The position numbers and the translations under genes were made by a program. Shown here piece after piece: positions 43,009 to 52,286 of a stretch of DNA of 64,000 nt. A model generated the notes under the pieces. It saw nothing but the letters and a program-made list of their open reading frames with translations, had not been told where the DNA came from and searched no databases. Each line of letters begins with the position of its first letter. Position 1 is the stretch's first letter. The stretch is from Bacillota bacterium (lineage in GTDB: Bacteria > Bacillota > Clostridia > Christensenellales > SZUA-584): contig JAEXTV010000007.1 in the NCBI GenBank assembly GCA_023406895.1, forward strand, positions 62,001-126,000, given 5' to 3'.

Positions 43009-43019
43009 TTACAGAGGTA

Positions 43020-43072
43020 TTGACAGGAAGGTAAAAACAGGTTATATTTTGATTGACTGATAAGTCAATCAA
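43020..43072 (+). promoter_or_regulatory. Promoter and palindromic operator of tetR-oxidoreductase operon
   Basis: TTGACA (43020-43025), 17 bp, TATATT (43043-43048), immediately followed by the perfect palindrome TTGATTGACT-GATA-AGTCAATCAA (43049-43072) over the start site. Autorepression by the TetR encoded just downstream is likely. Confidence 0.85.
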
Positions 43073-43084
43073 AAGGAGGAGCTC

Positions 43085-43678
43085 ATGAGCCCGAGAAACG
43101 AAGAGCAAAACGCGCAGATCAAAGATGAAAGACGCGAGCAGATACTATCGGCGGCGCTCAAGGTGTTTGCGCGGCGCGGCTTTGCCGCGACGAAGATCAG
43201 CGACATTGTGGCGCAGGGCGGCATCAGCCACGGCCTCGTGTATCATTACTTCAAGTCAAAAGAAGACATTTTTTATGAGCTGCTTCACAGGGCGCTTTCC
43301 ACCTCGGGTGAATCGCTGCTGATGGTGGAGGCCTTGCCGATAAGCCCGCTGCAGAAAGTATACGAGACAGCCAAATACATACTGACCGGCATAGACCAAT
43401 GGGAAGACACCTCGTATTACTTTTTGATCGTGATTCACGCCGCCTTGATGGACACGCGCGACAATGAGAAGGTGTTCGCGGAATCCGAGGTGGCCGTGGA
43501 ATCGCTGATGAGAATATTGAAGCAGGGGCAGGCACTTGGCGAGGTCAGGGAAGGCGATGAACGCGAGATGGCCATTCTGTTTTTTGCGGCGATACAGGGC
43601 GTGGCGTTTTATAAGCTCAGTATGAAAAACTTCAAGCTGCCAGATCCGAATCTGCTTGTGGCGATGGTAAAAAAATAA
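43085..43678 (+). CDS. TetR-family regulator
   Basis: 197 aa with AAAGGAGGAG SD. HTH: ILSAALKVFARRGFAATKIS, then GGISHGLVYHYFKSKEDIF. The C-terminal domain contains WEDTSYYFLIVIHAAL. First gene of an operon with an FAD-dependent oxidoreductase 27 nt downstream; a palindromic operator lies on its promoter. Likely a substrate-sensing repressor for the oxidoreductase. Confidence 0.9.
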   Translation: MSPRNEEQNAQIKDERREQILSAALKVFARRGFAATKISDIVAQGGISHGLVYHYFKSKEDIFYELLHRALSTSGESLLMVEALPISPLQKVYETAKYILTGIDQWEDTSYYFLIVIHAALMDTRDNEKVFAESEVAVESLMRILKQGQALGEVREGDEREMAILFFAAIQGVAFYKLSMKNFKLPDPNLLVAMVKK

Positions 43679-43705
43679 TTTTTATATTGATGGAGGGCAT
43701 GGACT

Positions 43706-45193
43706 ATGGCGAAGGTGGTCATTATCGGTGCGGGTATTTCGGGGCTCACCTGCGGTATTTACGCGCAAATGAACGGATTTGATACGCACATCTATGAGAT
43801 GAACAGCATTCCGGGCGGGGAATGCACAGGATGGGACAGAGGAGGCTATCATTTTGACGGCTGCATTCACTGGCTGATGGGCTCGAAGCCCGGCACGGCG
43901 CTGCATGACATCTGGCGCACAACCGGCGCGCTGGATGACGGCGTCAAGATCGTCAATCACGATATCTTTTCTCGGTATGAGGAGGGCGGCCGCGCCGTGA
44001 ACCTTTATACCGATACCGGCAAGCTTGAAAAGCACCTGCTGGAGATTTCACCGCAGGATAAAAAAGAGATCAAACGGCTCTGCAAGGCGCTGCGCACGAT
44101 GGGTGAAGTCAGCATGCCGATTGATAAACCGATGGATCAGATGTCGATGAGCGACGGATTAAAGTTCGTGGGCAAAAACATCACAAAGCTGGGGCTGCTT
44201 AATTTTTTCAACACCATCAAGATGACAGACTATGTGAAGCTTTATAAAGAGCCGTTGTTACAGCACGCGCTGCTGAGCGCAATTCCCGGCGACTACAACG
44301 CGAATGCGCTTGTGATGTCGATGGCGGGTATGAATATCGGCGATTCGGGGTATCCGGTGGGCGGTTCGCGCGCGCTGGCGAAACGCATGGAACAAAAGTA
44401 TCTGGGGCTCGGCGGAAAAGTATCGTACAAGAGCCGTGTGGAGAAAATCATTATAGAAGACGGAAAGGCCAAGGGTATTCGCCTCACAAACGGTGAAGAA
44501 GTATTCGGCGATACCGTGGTATCATGCGCTGATGCCTATGCCACGCTCTATAAAATGCTCGATAATAAATACACGCCTGAGCTTTACCGCAATCTGTTTG
44601 AGAACCCGAAGAAACACTATGTGCCGACCTGCTCGCTCGTGTTTTTAGGGCTTGACTGCGAAATCAAGGAAAACTGGCGCACCGTCAATATCCGCCGTGA
44701 GCAGCCCGCCAGCATCGGCGGACAAACGATGCCCGATGTATCTTTGATGAACTATTCGTTCGACGAAACGCTGGCTCCCAAGGGGAAGACGGTGTTCGGT
44801 GTGTTCTACTCAGCGGATTATGATTACTGGAAAGACGCGCACGAGGACAAGGAAAAGTATAAGCAGGAGAAGGAACGCTTAAAGCAGGATGCGATTGATA
44901 CGATACTCAAGCGGTACCCGCAGGCAGAGGGCAAAATTGAAGACACGGACGTGGTGACGCCCATGACGTATGTACGCTATTGTGACGCGTGGCGGGGTGC
45001 TTGGATGAGCTGGGGTGACAGCGGAAAAGACATTCCGCGCTACTTCCCCGGCAAGCTCGAGGGGCTTGAGAATTTCCTGCTCGCCGGCATGTGGACGCTG
45101 CCGCCGGGCGGCTTGCCGGGCGCGGCGGCTTCCGGCCGGTTTGCGGCGCACCGCCTGACGGAGTCGCAGGGGCGCGAATTTAAAACGAAGTAA
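43706..45193 (+). CDS. FAD-dependent oxidoreductase, phytoene-desaturase-like
   Basis: 495 aa. N-terminal dinucleotide fold KVVIIGAGISGLTCGIYAQM followed by an acidic strand end and the CrtI-type GGECTGWDRGGYHFDGCIHWL. The C-terminal FAD contact is FLLAGMWTLPPGGLPGAAASG. NAD(P)/FAD amine-oxidase superfamily; members include carotenoid desaturases and all-trans-retinol-saturase-like enzymes, but no other carotenoid gene is near. GGAGGG SD. Its control by the adjacent TetR suggests a catabolic or detoxifying role (inference). Confidence 0.87.
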   Translation: MAKVVIIGAGISGLTCGIYAQMNGFDTHIYEMNSIPGGECTGWDRGGYHFDGCIHWLMGSKPGTALHDIWRTTGALDDGVKIVNHDIFSRYEEGGRAVNLYTDTGKLEKHLLEISPQDKKEIKRLCKALRTMGEVSMPIDKPMDQMSMSDGLKFVGKNITKLGLLNFFNTIKMTDYVKLYKEPLLQHALLSAIPGDYNANALVMSMAGMNIGDSGYPVGGSRALAKRMEQKYLGLGGKVSYKSRVEKIIIEDGKAKGIRLTNGEEVFGDTVVSCADAYATLYKMLDNKYTPELYRNLFENPKKHYVPTCSLVFLGLDCEIKENWRTVNIRREQPASIGGQTMPDVSLMNYSFDETLAPKGKTVFGVFYSADYDYWKDAHEDKEKYKQEKERLKQDAIDTILKRYPQAEGKIEDTDVVTPMTYVRYCDAWRGAWMSWGDSGKDIPRYFPGKLEGLENFLLAGMWTLPPGGLPGAAASGRFAAHRLTESQGREFKTK

Positions 45194-45199
45194 TAAAAA

Positions 45200-45234
45200 G
45201 GGCTTACCACCCGCTGTTCACAGTCGGTAAGCCC
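45200..45234 (+). terminator. Hairpin after the oxidoreductase gene
   Basis: Perfect 9-bp stem GGGCTTACC / GGTAAGCCC with a 17-nt loop, 6 nt after the stop. No T run follows, so termination efficiency is doubtful. Confidence 0.6.
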
Positions 45235-45264
45235 TGACTAATGCTAAATAGATTTTTCTTCTAA

Positions 45265-45297
45265 CTTAAGGGCACTTCAATTTGGAGTGCCCTTAAG
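45265..45297. repeat. Perfect 12-bp inverted repeat
   Basis: CTTAAGGGCACT and AGTGCCCTTAAG around a 9-nt loop. It may be the effective terminator of the preceding operon, although only a short AGAGTTT follows. Downstream to 45506 there is a dispersed-repeat-like segment (GTAGTCGAC near 45390, CGCTTCGCTCATCAGGATGA near 45425) and no gene. Confidence 0.7.
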
Positions 45298-45506
45298 AGT
45301 TTACTTATTCATTCCGTTGAGCGTAAGTGATTAAGGAATACGCTTCTGCAAGGCACTTCTCATGGGATTCCGGAGTGCTCTGTAGTCGACAGTTTCGGAA
45401 TCTTTCTTTCAGATCCTTCCTCGCTTCGCTCATCAGGATGACAAAAACAGTTGCATTTCATTACAATAACCAAATGAGGCTTATCTGACAGCCTTGTATG
45501 GTCTAA

Positions 45507-46022
45507 TCAGTATTTGTCCCGGTGCACCATATGCGTATGGAATGTGGTGTGCGGCTTCGAGACGCAATCAGGATAGCCGAGCGATACGATAGAGAACGGG
45601 ATGATGTCCTCGGGGATATCGTAGATTTCACGCACTTTTTGCATTCTGTCCTCGTGCGGATAAAGCCCGAGATACACGCCGCCGAGCCCTTGGGCATGCG
45701 CCGCGAGCAAAATGCATGTGGTGCTGTTCGCGCAGTCCTGAATGAAGAATTCATCGGGTTTGGCGCGGTAGCCGTTCACGCGCGACAAAACAAGTATGGC
45801 AAGCGGCGCTTTTTTAAGCATGCTCCAGTAAGAAACGATGTGCGACACCGCTTCCTTCTTTTCCGGGTCCTGCATCACAAGAAATTCCCACGGCTGAGAA
45901 TTCATTGCGGAAGGCGCGTACATACCCGCTTTGAGCAGGTTATGAATCACATCTTCGCTGACCGGTTGATCTTGATACACACGGCAGCTGCGTCTTTCAA
46001 GTATTGTGGCTAATGCATCCAT
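45507..46022 (-). CDS. Nitroreductase-family protein
   Basis: 171 aa with an AAGGAG SD. FMN-binding signatures RRSCRVYQDQPVS at the N-terminus, APSAMNSQPWEF, and GLGGVYLGLYP near the end. Small nitroreductases of this type are cytosolic FMN homodimers that use NAD(P)H to reduce nitro compounds, quinones or flavins; the natural substrate is unknown. It stands 55 nt after the SDR gene, on the same strand, so co-transcription with it is possible. Confidence 0.9.
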   Translation of the reverse strand: MDALATILERRSCRVYQDQPVSEDVIHNLLKAGMYAPSAMNSQPWEFLVMQDPEKKEAVSHIVSYWSMLKKAPLAILVLSRVNGYRAKPDEFFIQDCANSTTCILLAAHAQGLGGVYLGLYPHEDRMQKVREIYDIPEDIIPFSIVSLGYPDCVSKPHTTFHTHMVHRDKY

Positions 46023-46077
46023 AACGTTTCTCCTTAAAAATGATGTTGTTTATACAAAGCTGCATCGGCGCAGCGGA

Positions 46078-46914
46078 TTATTTCAGATAATACCCGTAAA
46101 TAATGCCCTCGAACACCCGGGTGGGCAGAATTTTCTTCAGCACCACCGTCAGCTTCTGGTCAAACTTCCCAACCCTGTAGCGCAAAGCCGGTTTTTTTGT
46201 CTGGAGAATTTTATAAACCAGTTCACCGACGCCGGCCGGATCGCTGCCCGTTTCCTCGTCATGCGCAATTTTATCGGTGACCTTCTTGTATTCGGGATAA
46301 TAAGGCGAGCTTTCATCTAAGGCGCGTTTGGCATGTTTGCGGGTGGCCTTGGATCCGTTCCGATGGTCGGATGGCTCGATGAGGGTGATATGGATTCCCC
46401 ATTTTTTCACTTCGAGGCTCAGCGCTTCAGAAAAACCTTCAATGGCATGTTTTGATCCGACATAGGCACTCGTGAAGGGCGTCGCAAGCAGGCCGTTGAT
46501 TGAGCTTAAGTTGATGATGTTTCCGCTTCTTTGCTGTCTCATCACGGGCAGCACCGCCTGACAGCAGCGAATGACGCCGAGGTAATTGATATTGATGATA
46601 TCCTGGTATTCTTCTATTGATAAGTCTTCAGCGGCACCAAGGCATAGTTGAGCCGCGCAGTTAATCAGCACGTCAATTCGCTGCTCTGCGGCGAGTATCG
46701 TCTCAACGGCGTGCCTAAGCGTATCCGCTTTCGTCACATCAACAAAAAGCTTTTGGTAGCCGGAACCGTCTTCAAAAACGCTCGTGCCTTCTTGATTTTT
46801 AAATGAACGGCCGCCGCTGTAAACCTTCATGCCTTTGGCAGCCAAATGCCTGGCGATGTAGTAACCGATGCCGCTTGATCCCCCAATGACAAACACAATT
46901 TTTTTGTTTTGCAT
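46078..46914 (-). CDS. Short-chain dehydrogenase/reductase
   Basis: 278 aa from the second ATG, 9 nt after AAGGG; an ATG three codons earlier abuts the SD. Cofactor motif VIGGSSGIGYYIA, NxxG-like INCAAQLCLG, catalytic Ser in INLSSINGLL and YVGSK (YxxxK). It belongs to the classical SDR group with a C-terminal extension like retinol/17-beta-hydroxysteroid-type members. NAD(P)H-linked carbonyl or alcohol oxidoreductase; substrate unknown. Confidence 0.9.
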   Translation of the reverse strand: MQNKKIVFVIGGSSGIGYYIARHLAAKGMKVYSGGRSFKNQEGTSVFEDGSGYQKLFVDVTKADTLRHAVETILAAEQRIDVLINCAAQLCLGAAEDLSIEEYQDIININYLGVIRCCQAVLPVMRQQRSGNIINLSSINGLLATPFTSAYVGSKHAIEGFSEALSLEVKKWGIHITLIEPSDHRNGSKATRKHAKRALDESSPYYPEYKKVTDKIAHDEETGSDPAGVGELVYKILQTKKPALRYRVGKFDQKLTVVLKKILPTRVFEGIIYGYYLK

Positions 46915-47071
46915 TCGCTGCATCCCTTTCTCATCCTGCGTAAAAAATAAAATAATTATCTTTGTTTTTTTATGATTAACAGATTATCTGTGTTTAACGT
47001 GCAATCTATCAGTATTTTATACGTGAGCGCCTTTTTAATCAATATTTCCAGCCAAAACAGGCGGGAAAAAG

Positions 47072-47977
47072 CTAGCTTGCGGCAGGCAGCGAAGTCAGCA
47101 CGAAAAGCACTGCGCATCCGATGTACATCAATACCGTACCCGGATTAAAAAATACGGCGCTTTTGCCTTTGGGCAGGGCGAGAAGGCCGCGGCTCATCCG
47201 TATGCGCTTTAAATTAACGAAAAACAGCGTGACACCCGCGATGGCAAGGCCAATCATGATAAAGCCATAGACGGCCATGACCGCAATGCCCGACTGCAAG
47301 ACAGCAACCGACACAACGCTGCCGAGTAAATTGACAAGCATATGCAAAATAATCGTATACGTGATCTTTCCCGTCTTAACAAAGATGAATCCAAAGGCAA
47401 GGCCGAGCCCGAAGGCGTAAAAAAACTGAGAAAAGTTTCCGTGATACAGGCCAAAAGCAAGACCGCTTAAAAGAATGGCAGGTTTCTCCCCGAACGGCAA
47501 GAGTCTTGGCAGCAGCAGCTTCCGAAAGAAAAGCTCCTCCGCTATCGGAGCCAATATCACCATAAACACGAGTGTGGACCAAACGCTCGACCCTGTGACC
47601 AGATTCTGCAGGGTCTGCGGCACATCGTTTTGAGTAAACAATTGAATGATCAGGTTAAAGAGCGTCCCTATCAGATTGCCCGCATACATGATGGCGATAC
47701 AGACCATGATGACAATTGCAAATATGCCGACTGTGAGCTTCTTTTTATCAACAGGCACGGCCGGTACCTTTCGCATCAGCAAATAAGCAAGCGGCATGGC
47801 CACCAGATACTGCGGCAGCAATATGGATGACAGCAAAATCCAATCGTTTTGCAGATACGGCGCAAAAATGGCACCCGCCACAATTTGCAATACCATTGTG
47901 ATGACGAGAGAAAGAAGTATGGTAAATCCTGCGCGCGTATAAATGCTTCTGCCGACTTTTAAATCAAGCTCTTCCAA
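47072..47977 (-). CDS. CPBP-family intramembrane metalloprotease
   Basis: 301 aa from a TTG that follows AAGGGGG by 8 nt; the frame extends upstream to an ATG at 48049 without an SD and with a non-membrane-like start. About eight hydrophobic helices. Abi/CPBP motifs: PIAEELFFRKLLLP (EExxxR), FGLYHGNFSQF and LHMLVNLLG. These Glu/His residues form the active site of CAAX-protease-like enzymes (Rce1/MroQ family). In Firmicutes, relatives process peptides or confer bacteriocin self-immunity; the role here is not readable. Confidence 0.88.
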   Translation of the reverse strand: MEELDLKVGRSIYTRAGFTILLSLVITMVLQIVAGAIFAPYLQNDWILLSSILLPQYLVAMPLAYLLMRKVPAVPVDKKKLTVGIFAIVIMVCIAIMYAGNLIGTLFNLIIQLFTQNDVPQTLQNLVTGSSVWSTLVFMVILAPIAEELFFRKLLLPRLLPFGEKPAILLSGLAFGLYHGNFSQFFYAFGLGLAFGFIFVKTGKITYTIILHMLVNLLGSVVSVAVLQSGIAVMAVYGFIMIGLAIAGVTLFFVNLKRIRMSRGLLALPKGKSAVFFNPGTVLMYIGCAVLFVLTSLPAAS

Positions 47978-48049
47978 AACGAATACCCCCTTATGTATTA
48001 AAAAGCGGATGCACGTCCGCTCAGGCTGACGACATTCCCGGTTTGACAT

Positions 48050-48585
48050 TGGGCGGTGAAGGAAAGTGGCATTTTATCAAATGTTAAAGGAGAGAATTCC
48101 TATCCGCTGCTTATCAGCCGCTTACGCTCCAACGAAACGGGTATATGAAACTTTATTTAGCACTCTGAGCGGATGTTGATCCGCAGCCATTTGGGATTGT
48201 TTAATTAATATCAGCGATTTCGTCAATGTTGGTCTTTTTTCTATTTTATACAAATGCTATTCAAAACACAATATGCGAAAAGCAGAAAACGGATGCCACG
48301 GCTGCAAGAACTCCACTCGGTCATTCATTCCAATTGAATAATGAGGAGGGAAGCAACGTGTGGCCACATCCCATGTATTTAAGCTCTTGACCATGGGATT
48401 CCTCTTCCGCTCACGCTCCATCAAAATGACAAGGAAGGCTTTGTCGGCAGCCGTATCGAAAGCATCCATACGCTTATGTTGTGCCAGAACACTCTCTGCA
48501 ATGGCTCGTCATCGTCAAATTGCCTATCGACCTCTCAAAACAGTTTGATTGGCAGTCATGAGATTGCTCAGGTTATAGAAGAAAT
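48050..48585. other. Intergenic stretch without recognised gene
   Basis: Contains segments resembling the dispersed repeats, such as CTCTTCCGCTCACGCTCCAT near 48403, but no open frame with an SD and no RNA gene that I can identify. Confidence 0.5.
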
Positions 48586-48639
48586 TGAAAAAGCCTCCCG
48601 CGTCCATGGCCCCGGCAAGGGCAGAAACGAGAGGCTTTT
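48586..48639 (-). terminator. Terminator of ileS
   Basis: AAAGCCTC and GAGGCTTT form the basal stem with a G+C-rich internal hairpin, and a T run follows on the minus strand, 18 nt after the ileS stop. Confidence 0.8.
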
Positions 48640-48656
48640 ATGAATGACATATCAGA

Positions 48657-51600
48657 TTAAATCTTCTGCACGCTCAGTGTGGCGGCTTCGCCGTTGATGT
48701 CCCATTCCTTTGTGTAGCCTGTGAGCTCTGCGGAGATTTCGTCCGCCATCACTTCGGCTTTAATTTCATCCGTGTTGCGCTCAATCACGCCGAGCAGTTT
48801 GTCGCTGCCGGTCACGGCGAAACGGATGTGATCCATCACTTCAAAGCCCGCTTCTTTGCGCATCGTCTGAATCTTGCTGATCAGCTCGCGCACAAAGCCT
48901 TCTTCAATCAGCGCTTCGGTCAGCGTCGTGTCGAGTATCACACTCAATGCCCCTTGGGTTTCCACCACGAAGCCTTCCTTGTGAACCGGTTCAATCAGCA
49001 GGTCTTCTTCGACGAGCGATACCGTCTGCCCGTCGGCTTCAAACGCGTACGTCTCGCCTGCGCGCACCGCGTTCACAATGGCCACGGTGTCGGCTTCGGC
49101 CAGATGATTTTTGATCGCGCCGATCAGCTTGCCGTAACGCGGCCCGAGTGTTTTGAGCTGCGGCTTTAGATTATAAGAGATAAACGCCGAGACATCCGCC
49201 CCAAGATGCACCTGCTTCACGTTGAGCTCGCCTTCAATGAGCTCCGTATACATCTGACCGAGCGTATCGACACCCGCGACATACATGTTTGCAATCGGCT
49301 GGCGGTTTTTGATGACCGCGGTGTTGCGCGCGCTGCGCCCGAGCACCACGATATTCAGCACGGCATCCATGCTCTTCTCGAGTTCTTTGTCGATCATGCT
49401 TTGATCGGCCTTGGGATATTCGCAAAGGTGCACGCTTTCCGGCGCATTCTTATCCACGCTGCGCACGATGTTCTGATACATCGTCTCTGTCATAAACGGA
49501 ATGAACGGCGCGGCCAGACGGCACAGCGTTTCGAGCACGGTAAACAGCGTTAAAAACGCGTCCGATTTGTCCTGCTCCATGCCGGGGGCCCAGAAGCGAC
49601 CGCGGCAGCGGCGCACATACCAGTTCGAGAGATCGTCCACAAACTTATCCATCTCACGCGCGGGTTCCGTCAAACGGTATTCGTCGAGGTTCTTGCTCAC
49701 CGTTTGAATCAGCGTGTGCAGGCGCGAGAGTATCCATTTGTCCATCACGTTATCGAGCTTTAATGTGTGCTGTGTCGGGTCGAAATCGTCGATGTCCGCG
49801 TAAAGCACGTAGAACGCGTACGTGTTCCAAAGCGTGCCCATAAACTTGCGCTGCGCCTCTGAAACGGCTTCCGCATAAAAGCGGCTTGGCAGCCACGGCA
49901 TGCTGCCCACGTAGAAATACCAGCGCACCGCGTCGGCGCCCTGATTGTCGAGCACCGTCCACGGATCGATGACGTTGCCCTTGTGCTTGCTCATCTTCTG
50001 GCCGTCTTTGTCCTGCACGTGCCCGAGTACAATGCAGTTCTCAAACGGATTGCGCCCGAAAACGAGTGTGCCGATGGCAAGCAGCGTATAGAACCAGCCG
50101 CGCGTCTGGTCGACCGCTTCGCTGATGAAGTCGGCCGGGAAGCGCTTTTCGAATTCTTCTTTGTTTTCAAACGGGTAATGCCACTGTGCAAACGGCATCG
50201 AGCCCGAATCGTACCAGCAGTCAATCACCTCGGAAACACGCTTCATTTCACCGCCGCACTGATCGCATTTGATCGTGACCGCGTCGATAAACGGTTTATG
50301 CAGCTCTATATTCTCGGGCACGTTGCGTCCCTTTTCTTTGAGTTCCGAAATGGAACCGATCACGGTATGATGGCCGCACTTGCACTGCCAAACAGGCAGC
50401 GGTGTGCCCCAGTAACGCTCGCGCGAAAGGCCCCAGTCAATCACGTTTTCAAGGAAGTTGCCCATGCGGCCTTCCTTAATGTTATCGGGCAGCCAGTTCA
50501 CCGCGCGGTTGTTTGCCATCAAAATATCTTTCACGGCTGTCATTTTGATGAACCATGTGCTGCGCGCGTAATAGAGCAGCGGTGTGTCGCAGCGCCAGCA
50601 GAACGGGTAACTGTGCGAATACGCCTTGGTATAGAGCATGAGCCCGCGATCTTTCAAATCCGCAATGATCTTCGGGTCTCCGTCTTTCACAAACACGCCA
50701 GCCCACGGCGTTTCGGCTTTGAACCGGCCCTGCTCGTTGACCATCTGGACGAAAGGCAAGTCGTATTTGCGGCCCACACGCGCGTCGTCTTCGCCGAAAG
50801 CGGGCGCGGTATGCACGATGCCCGAGCCGTCCGTCAGCGTCACATAATCGTCAACGGTTAAGAACCACGCTTTTCTGTCGGCGGTGCCGAAATCGTAAAG
50901 CGGCTCGTATTCCTTGTATTCAAGGTCTTTGCCCGTGTATTGCTCAATGGCCTGTTTGGCTTCGCCGAGCACCGTTTCCACGAGCGCCGCCGCCATGATC
51001 AGGTACGATCCTTCGTGTTCCACCTTCACATAGGTTTCGCGCGGGTTCACGCAAAGCGCGACGTTGGACGGCAGCGTCCAAGGCGTTGTCGTCCAGGCGA
51101 GAAAATAGGTGTTGTCTTCGCCTTTGGCCTTAAACTTGACGAAAATCGATTCTTCCTCAACATCCTTGTAGCCCTGAGCCACTTCGTGCGACGAGAGCGC
51201 CGTTCCGCAGCGCGGGCAGTACGGCACAACCTTGTGGCCTTTGTAGAGCAGGCCTTTATCCGCCACCTGCTTTAAAGACCACCACACCGATTCGATATAG
51301 TTGTTGTCGTAGGTGATATACGGATGCTCCATGTCCGCCCAGAAACCCACGCGTTCGCTCATGCGTTCCCATTCGCCCTTGTATTTCCAGACGCTCTTTT
51401 TGCATTCCGCAATGAACGGCTCGACGCCGTATTCTTCAATCTGCTCTTTGCCGTCGAGGCCGAGCATCTTTTCCACTTCAAGCTCCACGGGCAAACCGTG
51501 CGTATCCCAGCCCGCCTTGCGCAGCACATCGTAGCCCTGCATCGTGCGGTAGCGCGGAACGAGGTCTTTAATGCAGCGCGTTAAAATATGGCCGATGTGC

Positions 51601-51764
51601 GGCTTGCCGTTGGCCGTCGGCGGGCCGTCGTAAAACGTGTACGCCTTGGCCCCTTTGTTTTTTTCGACGGTCTTTTTGAATATCTCATTTTGTTCCCAGA
51701 ACTTAAGGACTTCGATTTCCCTGTCTTTAAAGTTCAGGTTTTTATCGACCTGTTTGTACAGCAT
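48657..51764 (-). CDS. ileS: Isoleucyl-tRNA synthetase (type 2-like)
   Basis: 1035 aa. Class Ia synthetase: PTANGKPHIGHILTR holds the HIGH signature, GWDTHGLPVELEVEK, a CP1 editing domain (about 180-390, with AWTTTPWTLPSN), and KMSKHKGN. Length above 1000 residues and the KMSKH form suggest the eukaryote-like type 2 (IleS2) group, members of which are typically resistant to mupirocin; this is inferred from length and motif only. It is expressed from its own promoter through a T-box leader that senses uncharged tRNA-Ile. Confidence 0.97.
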   Translation of the reverse strand: MLYKQVDKNLNFKDREIEVLKFWEQNEIFKKTVEKNKGAKAYTFYDGPPTANGKPHIGHILTRCIKDLVPRYRTMQGYDVLRKAGWDTHGLPVELEVEKMLGLDGKEQIEEYGVEPFIAECKKSVWKYKGEWERMSERVGFWADMEHPYITYDNNYIESVWWSLKQVADKGLLYKGHKVVPYCPRCGTALSSHEVAQGYKDVEEESIFVKFKAKGEDNTYFLAWTTTPWTLPSNVALCVNPRETYVKVEHEGSYLIMAAALVETVLGEAKQAIEQYTGKDLEYKEYEPLYDFGTADRKAWFLTVDDYVTLTDGSGIVHTAPAFGEDDARVGRKYDLPFVQMVNEQGRFKAETPWAGVFVKDGDPKIIADLKDRGLMLYTKAYSHSYPFCWRCDTPLLYYARSTWFIKMTAVKDILMANNRAVNWLPDNIKEGRMGNFLENVIDWGLSRERYWGTPLPVWQCKCGHHTVIGSISELKEKGRNVPENIELHKPFIDAVTIKCDQCGGEMKRVSEVIDCWYDSGSMPFAQWHYPFENKEEFEKRFPADFISEAVDQTRGWFYTLLAIGTLVFGRNPFENCIVLGHVQDKDGQKMSKHKGNVIDPWTVLDNQGADAVRWYFYVGSMPWLPSRFYAEAVSEAQRKFMGTLWNTYAFYVLYADIDDFDPTQHTLKLDNVMDKWILSRLHTLIQTVSKNLDEYRLTEPAREMDKFVDDLSNWYVRRCRGRFWAPGMEQDKSDAFLTLFTVLETLCRLAAPFIPFMTETMYQNIVRSVDKNAPESVHLCEYPKADQSMIDKELEKSMDAVLNIVVLGRSARNTAVIKNRQPIANMYVAGVDTLGQMYTELIEGELNVKQVHLGADVSAFISYNLKPQLKTLGPRYGKLIGAIKNHLAEADTVAIVNAVRAGETYAFEADGQTVSLVEEDLLIEPVHKEGFVVETQGALSVILDTTLTEALIEEGFVRELISKIQTMRKEAGFEVMDHIRFAVTGSDKLLGVIERNTDEIKAEVMADEISAELTGYTKEWDINGEAATLSVQKI

Positions 51765-51803
51765 ATTTGTCTCCTCTTAAAGTTCACCTTTTCGTTTTAA
51801 CAT

Positions 51804-52045
51804 AAAAAAACGCCTTGCCCATGGGGCAAAAGACGCATATCTTCTACGGTACCACCCAAATGACGCCATAAAGCGTCTCTTTTGTGCGCGGTAACGGGCG
51901 CAAAACCGTTTTTGCTTACGTAAGCTTCGGCAAAAAAGCATAGCGGGTGATAGCGTATCTGCCGCACTGGCCGGGGCTTTCACCGTCTCCCCGTCGCTTG
52001 CCGCCAATGGACTGGCACCGCCGTGTCCCGCATCATGGCAATTTC
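51804..52045 (-). promoter_or_regulatory. T-box leader of ileS
   Basis: Read on the minus strand: Stem I beginning near 52034 (GATGCGGG, closed by CCCGC near 51943), a probable isoleucine specifier ATC at 51949-51951, the T-box core TGGGTGGTACCG (51847-51858) and a terminator stem with T7 at 51804-51837. Uncharged tRNA-Ile would favour antitermination. Confidence 0.9.
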
Positions 52046-52070
52046 ATTTTACCCGATGACAATATTCCTT

Positions 52071-52099
52071 ATTATAAAGGCAGCGAAAAGATTTGTAAA
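52071..52099 (-). promoter_or_regulatory. Promoter of ileS
   Basis: TTTACA (52094-52099), 17 bp, TATAAT (52071-52076) on the minus strand, about 30 nt before T-box Stem I. Confidence 0.8.
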
Positions 52100-52251
52100 G
52101 AACGCGATTATGCCCATTATTCGGTCGGCGTCCAACTAAATTTTCTGATGATCTGTCATAACCTATCTCGCGTATTTAAATTCTATTTTATAACATACAT
52201 AGCCAACGTCGCAGTTCGGTATAAACATATCGGTACAACCCGCGACATTTA

Positions 52252-52260
52252 TGGTATAAT
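52252..52260 (+). promoter_or_regulatory. Extended -10 promoter of the AEC transporter gene
   Basis: TG-G-TATAAT (TATAAT 52255-52260), 27 nt before the start codon; the -35 is weak. Confidence 0.6.
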
Positions 52261-52286
52261 GCCCTATCAACAACAAGGAACTCATT

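Noticed and set aside
42690..43034. Open frame of 114 codons before tetR
   Set aside because: No SD, no recognisable domain, and it runs through the hairpin terminator and into the tetR promoter.
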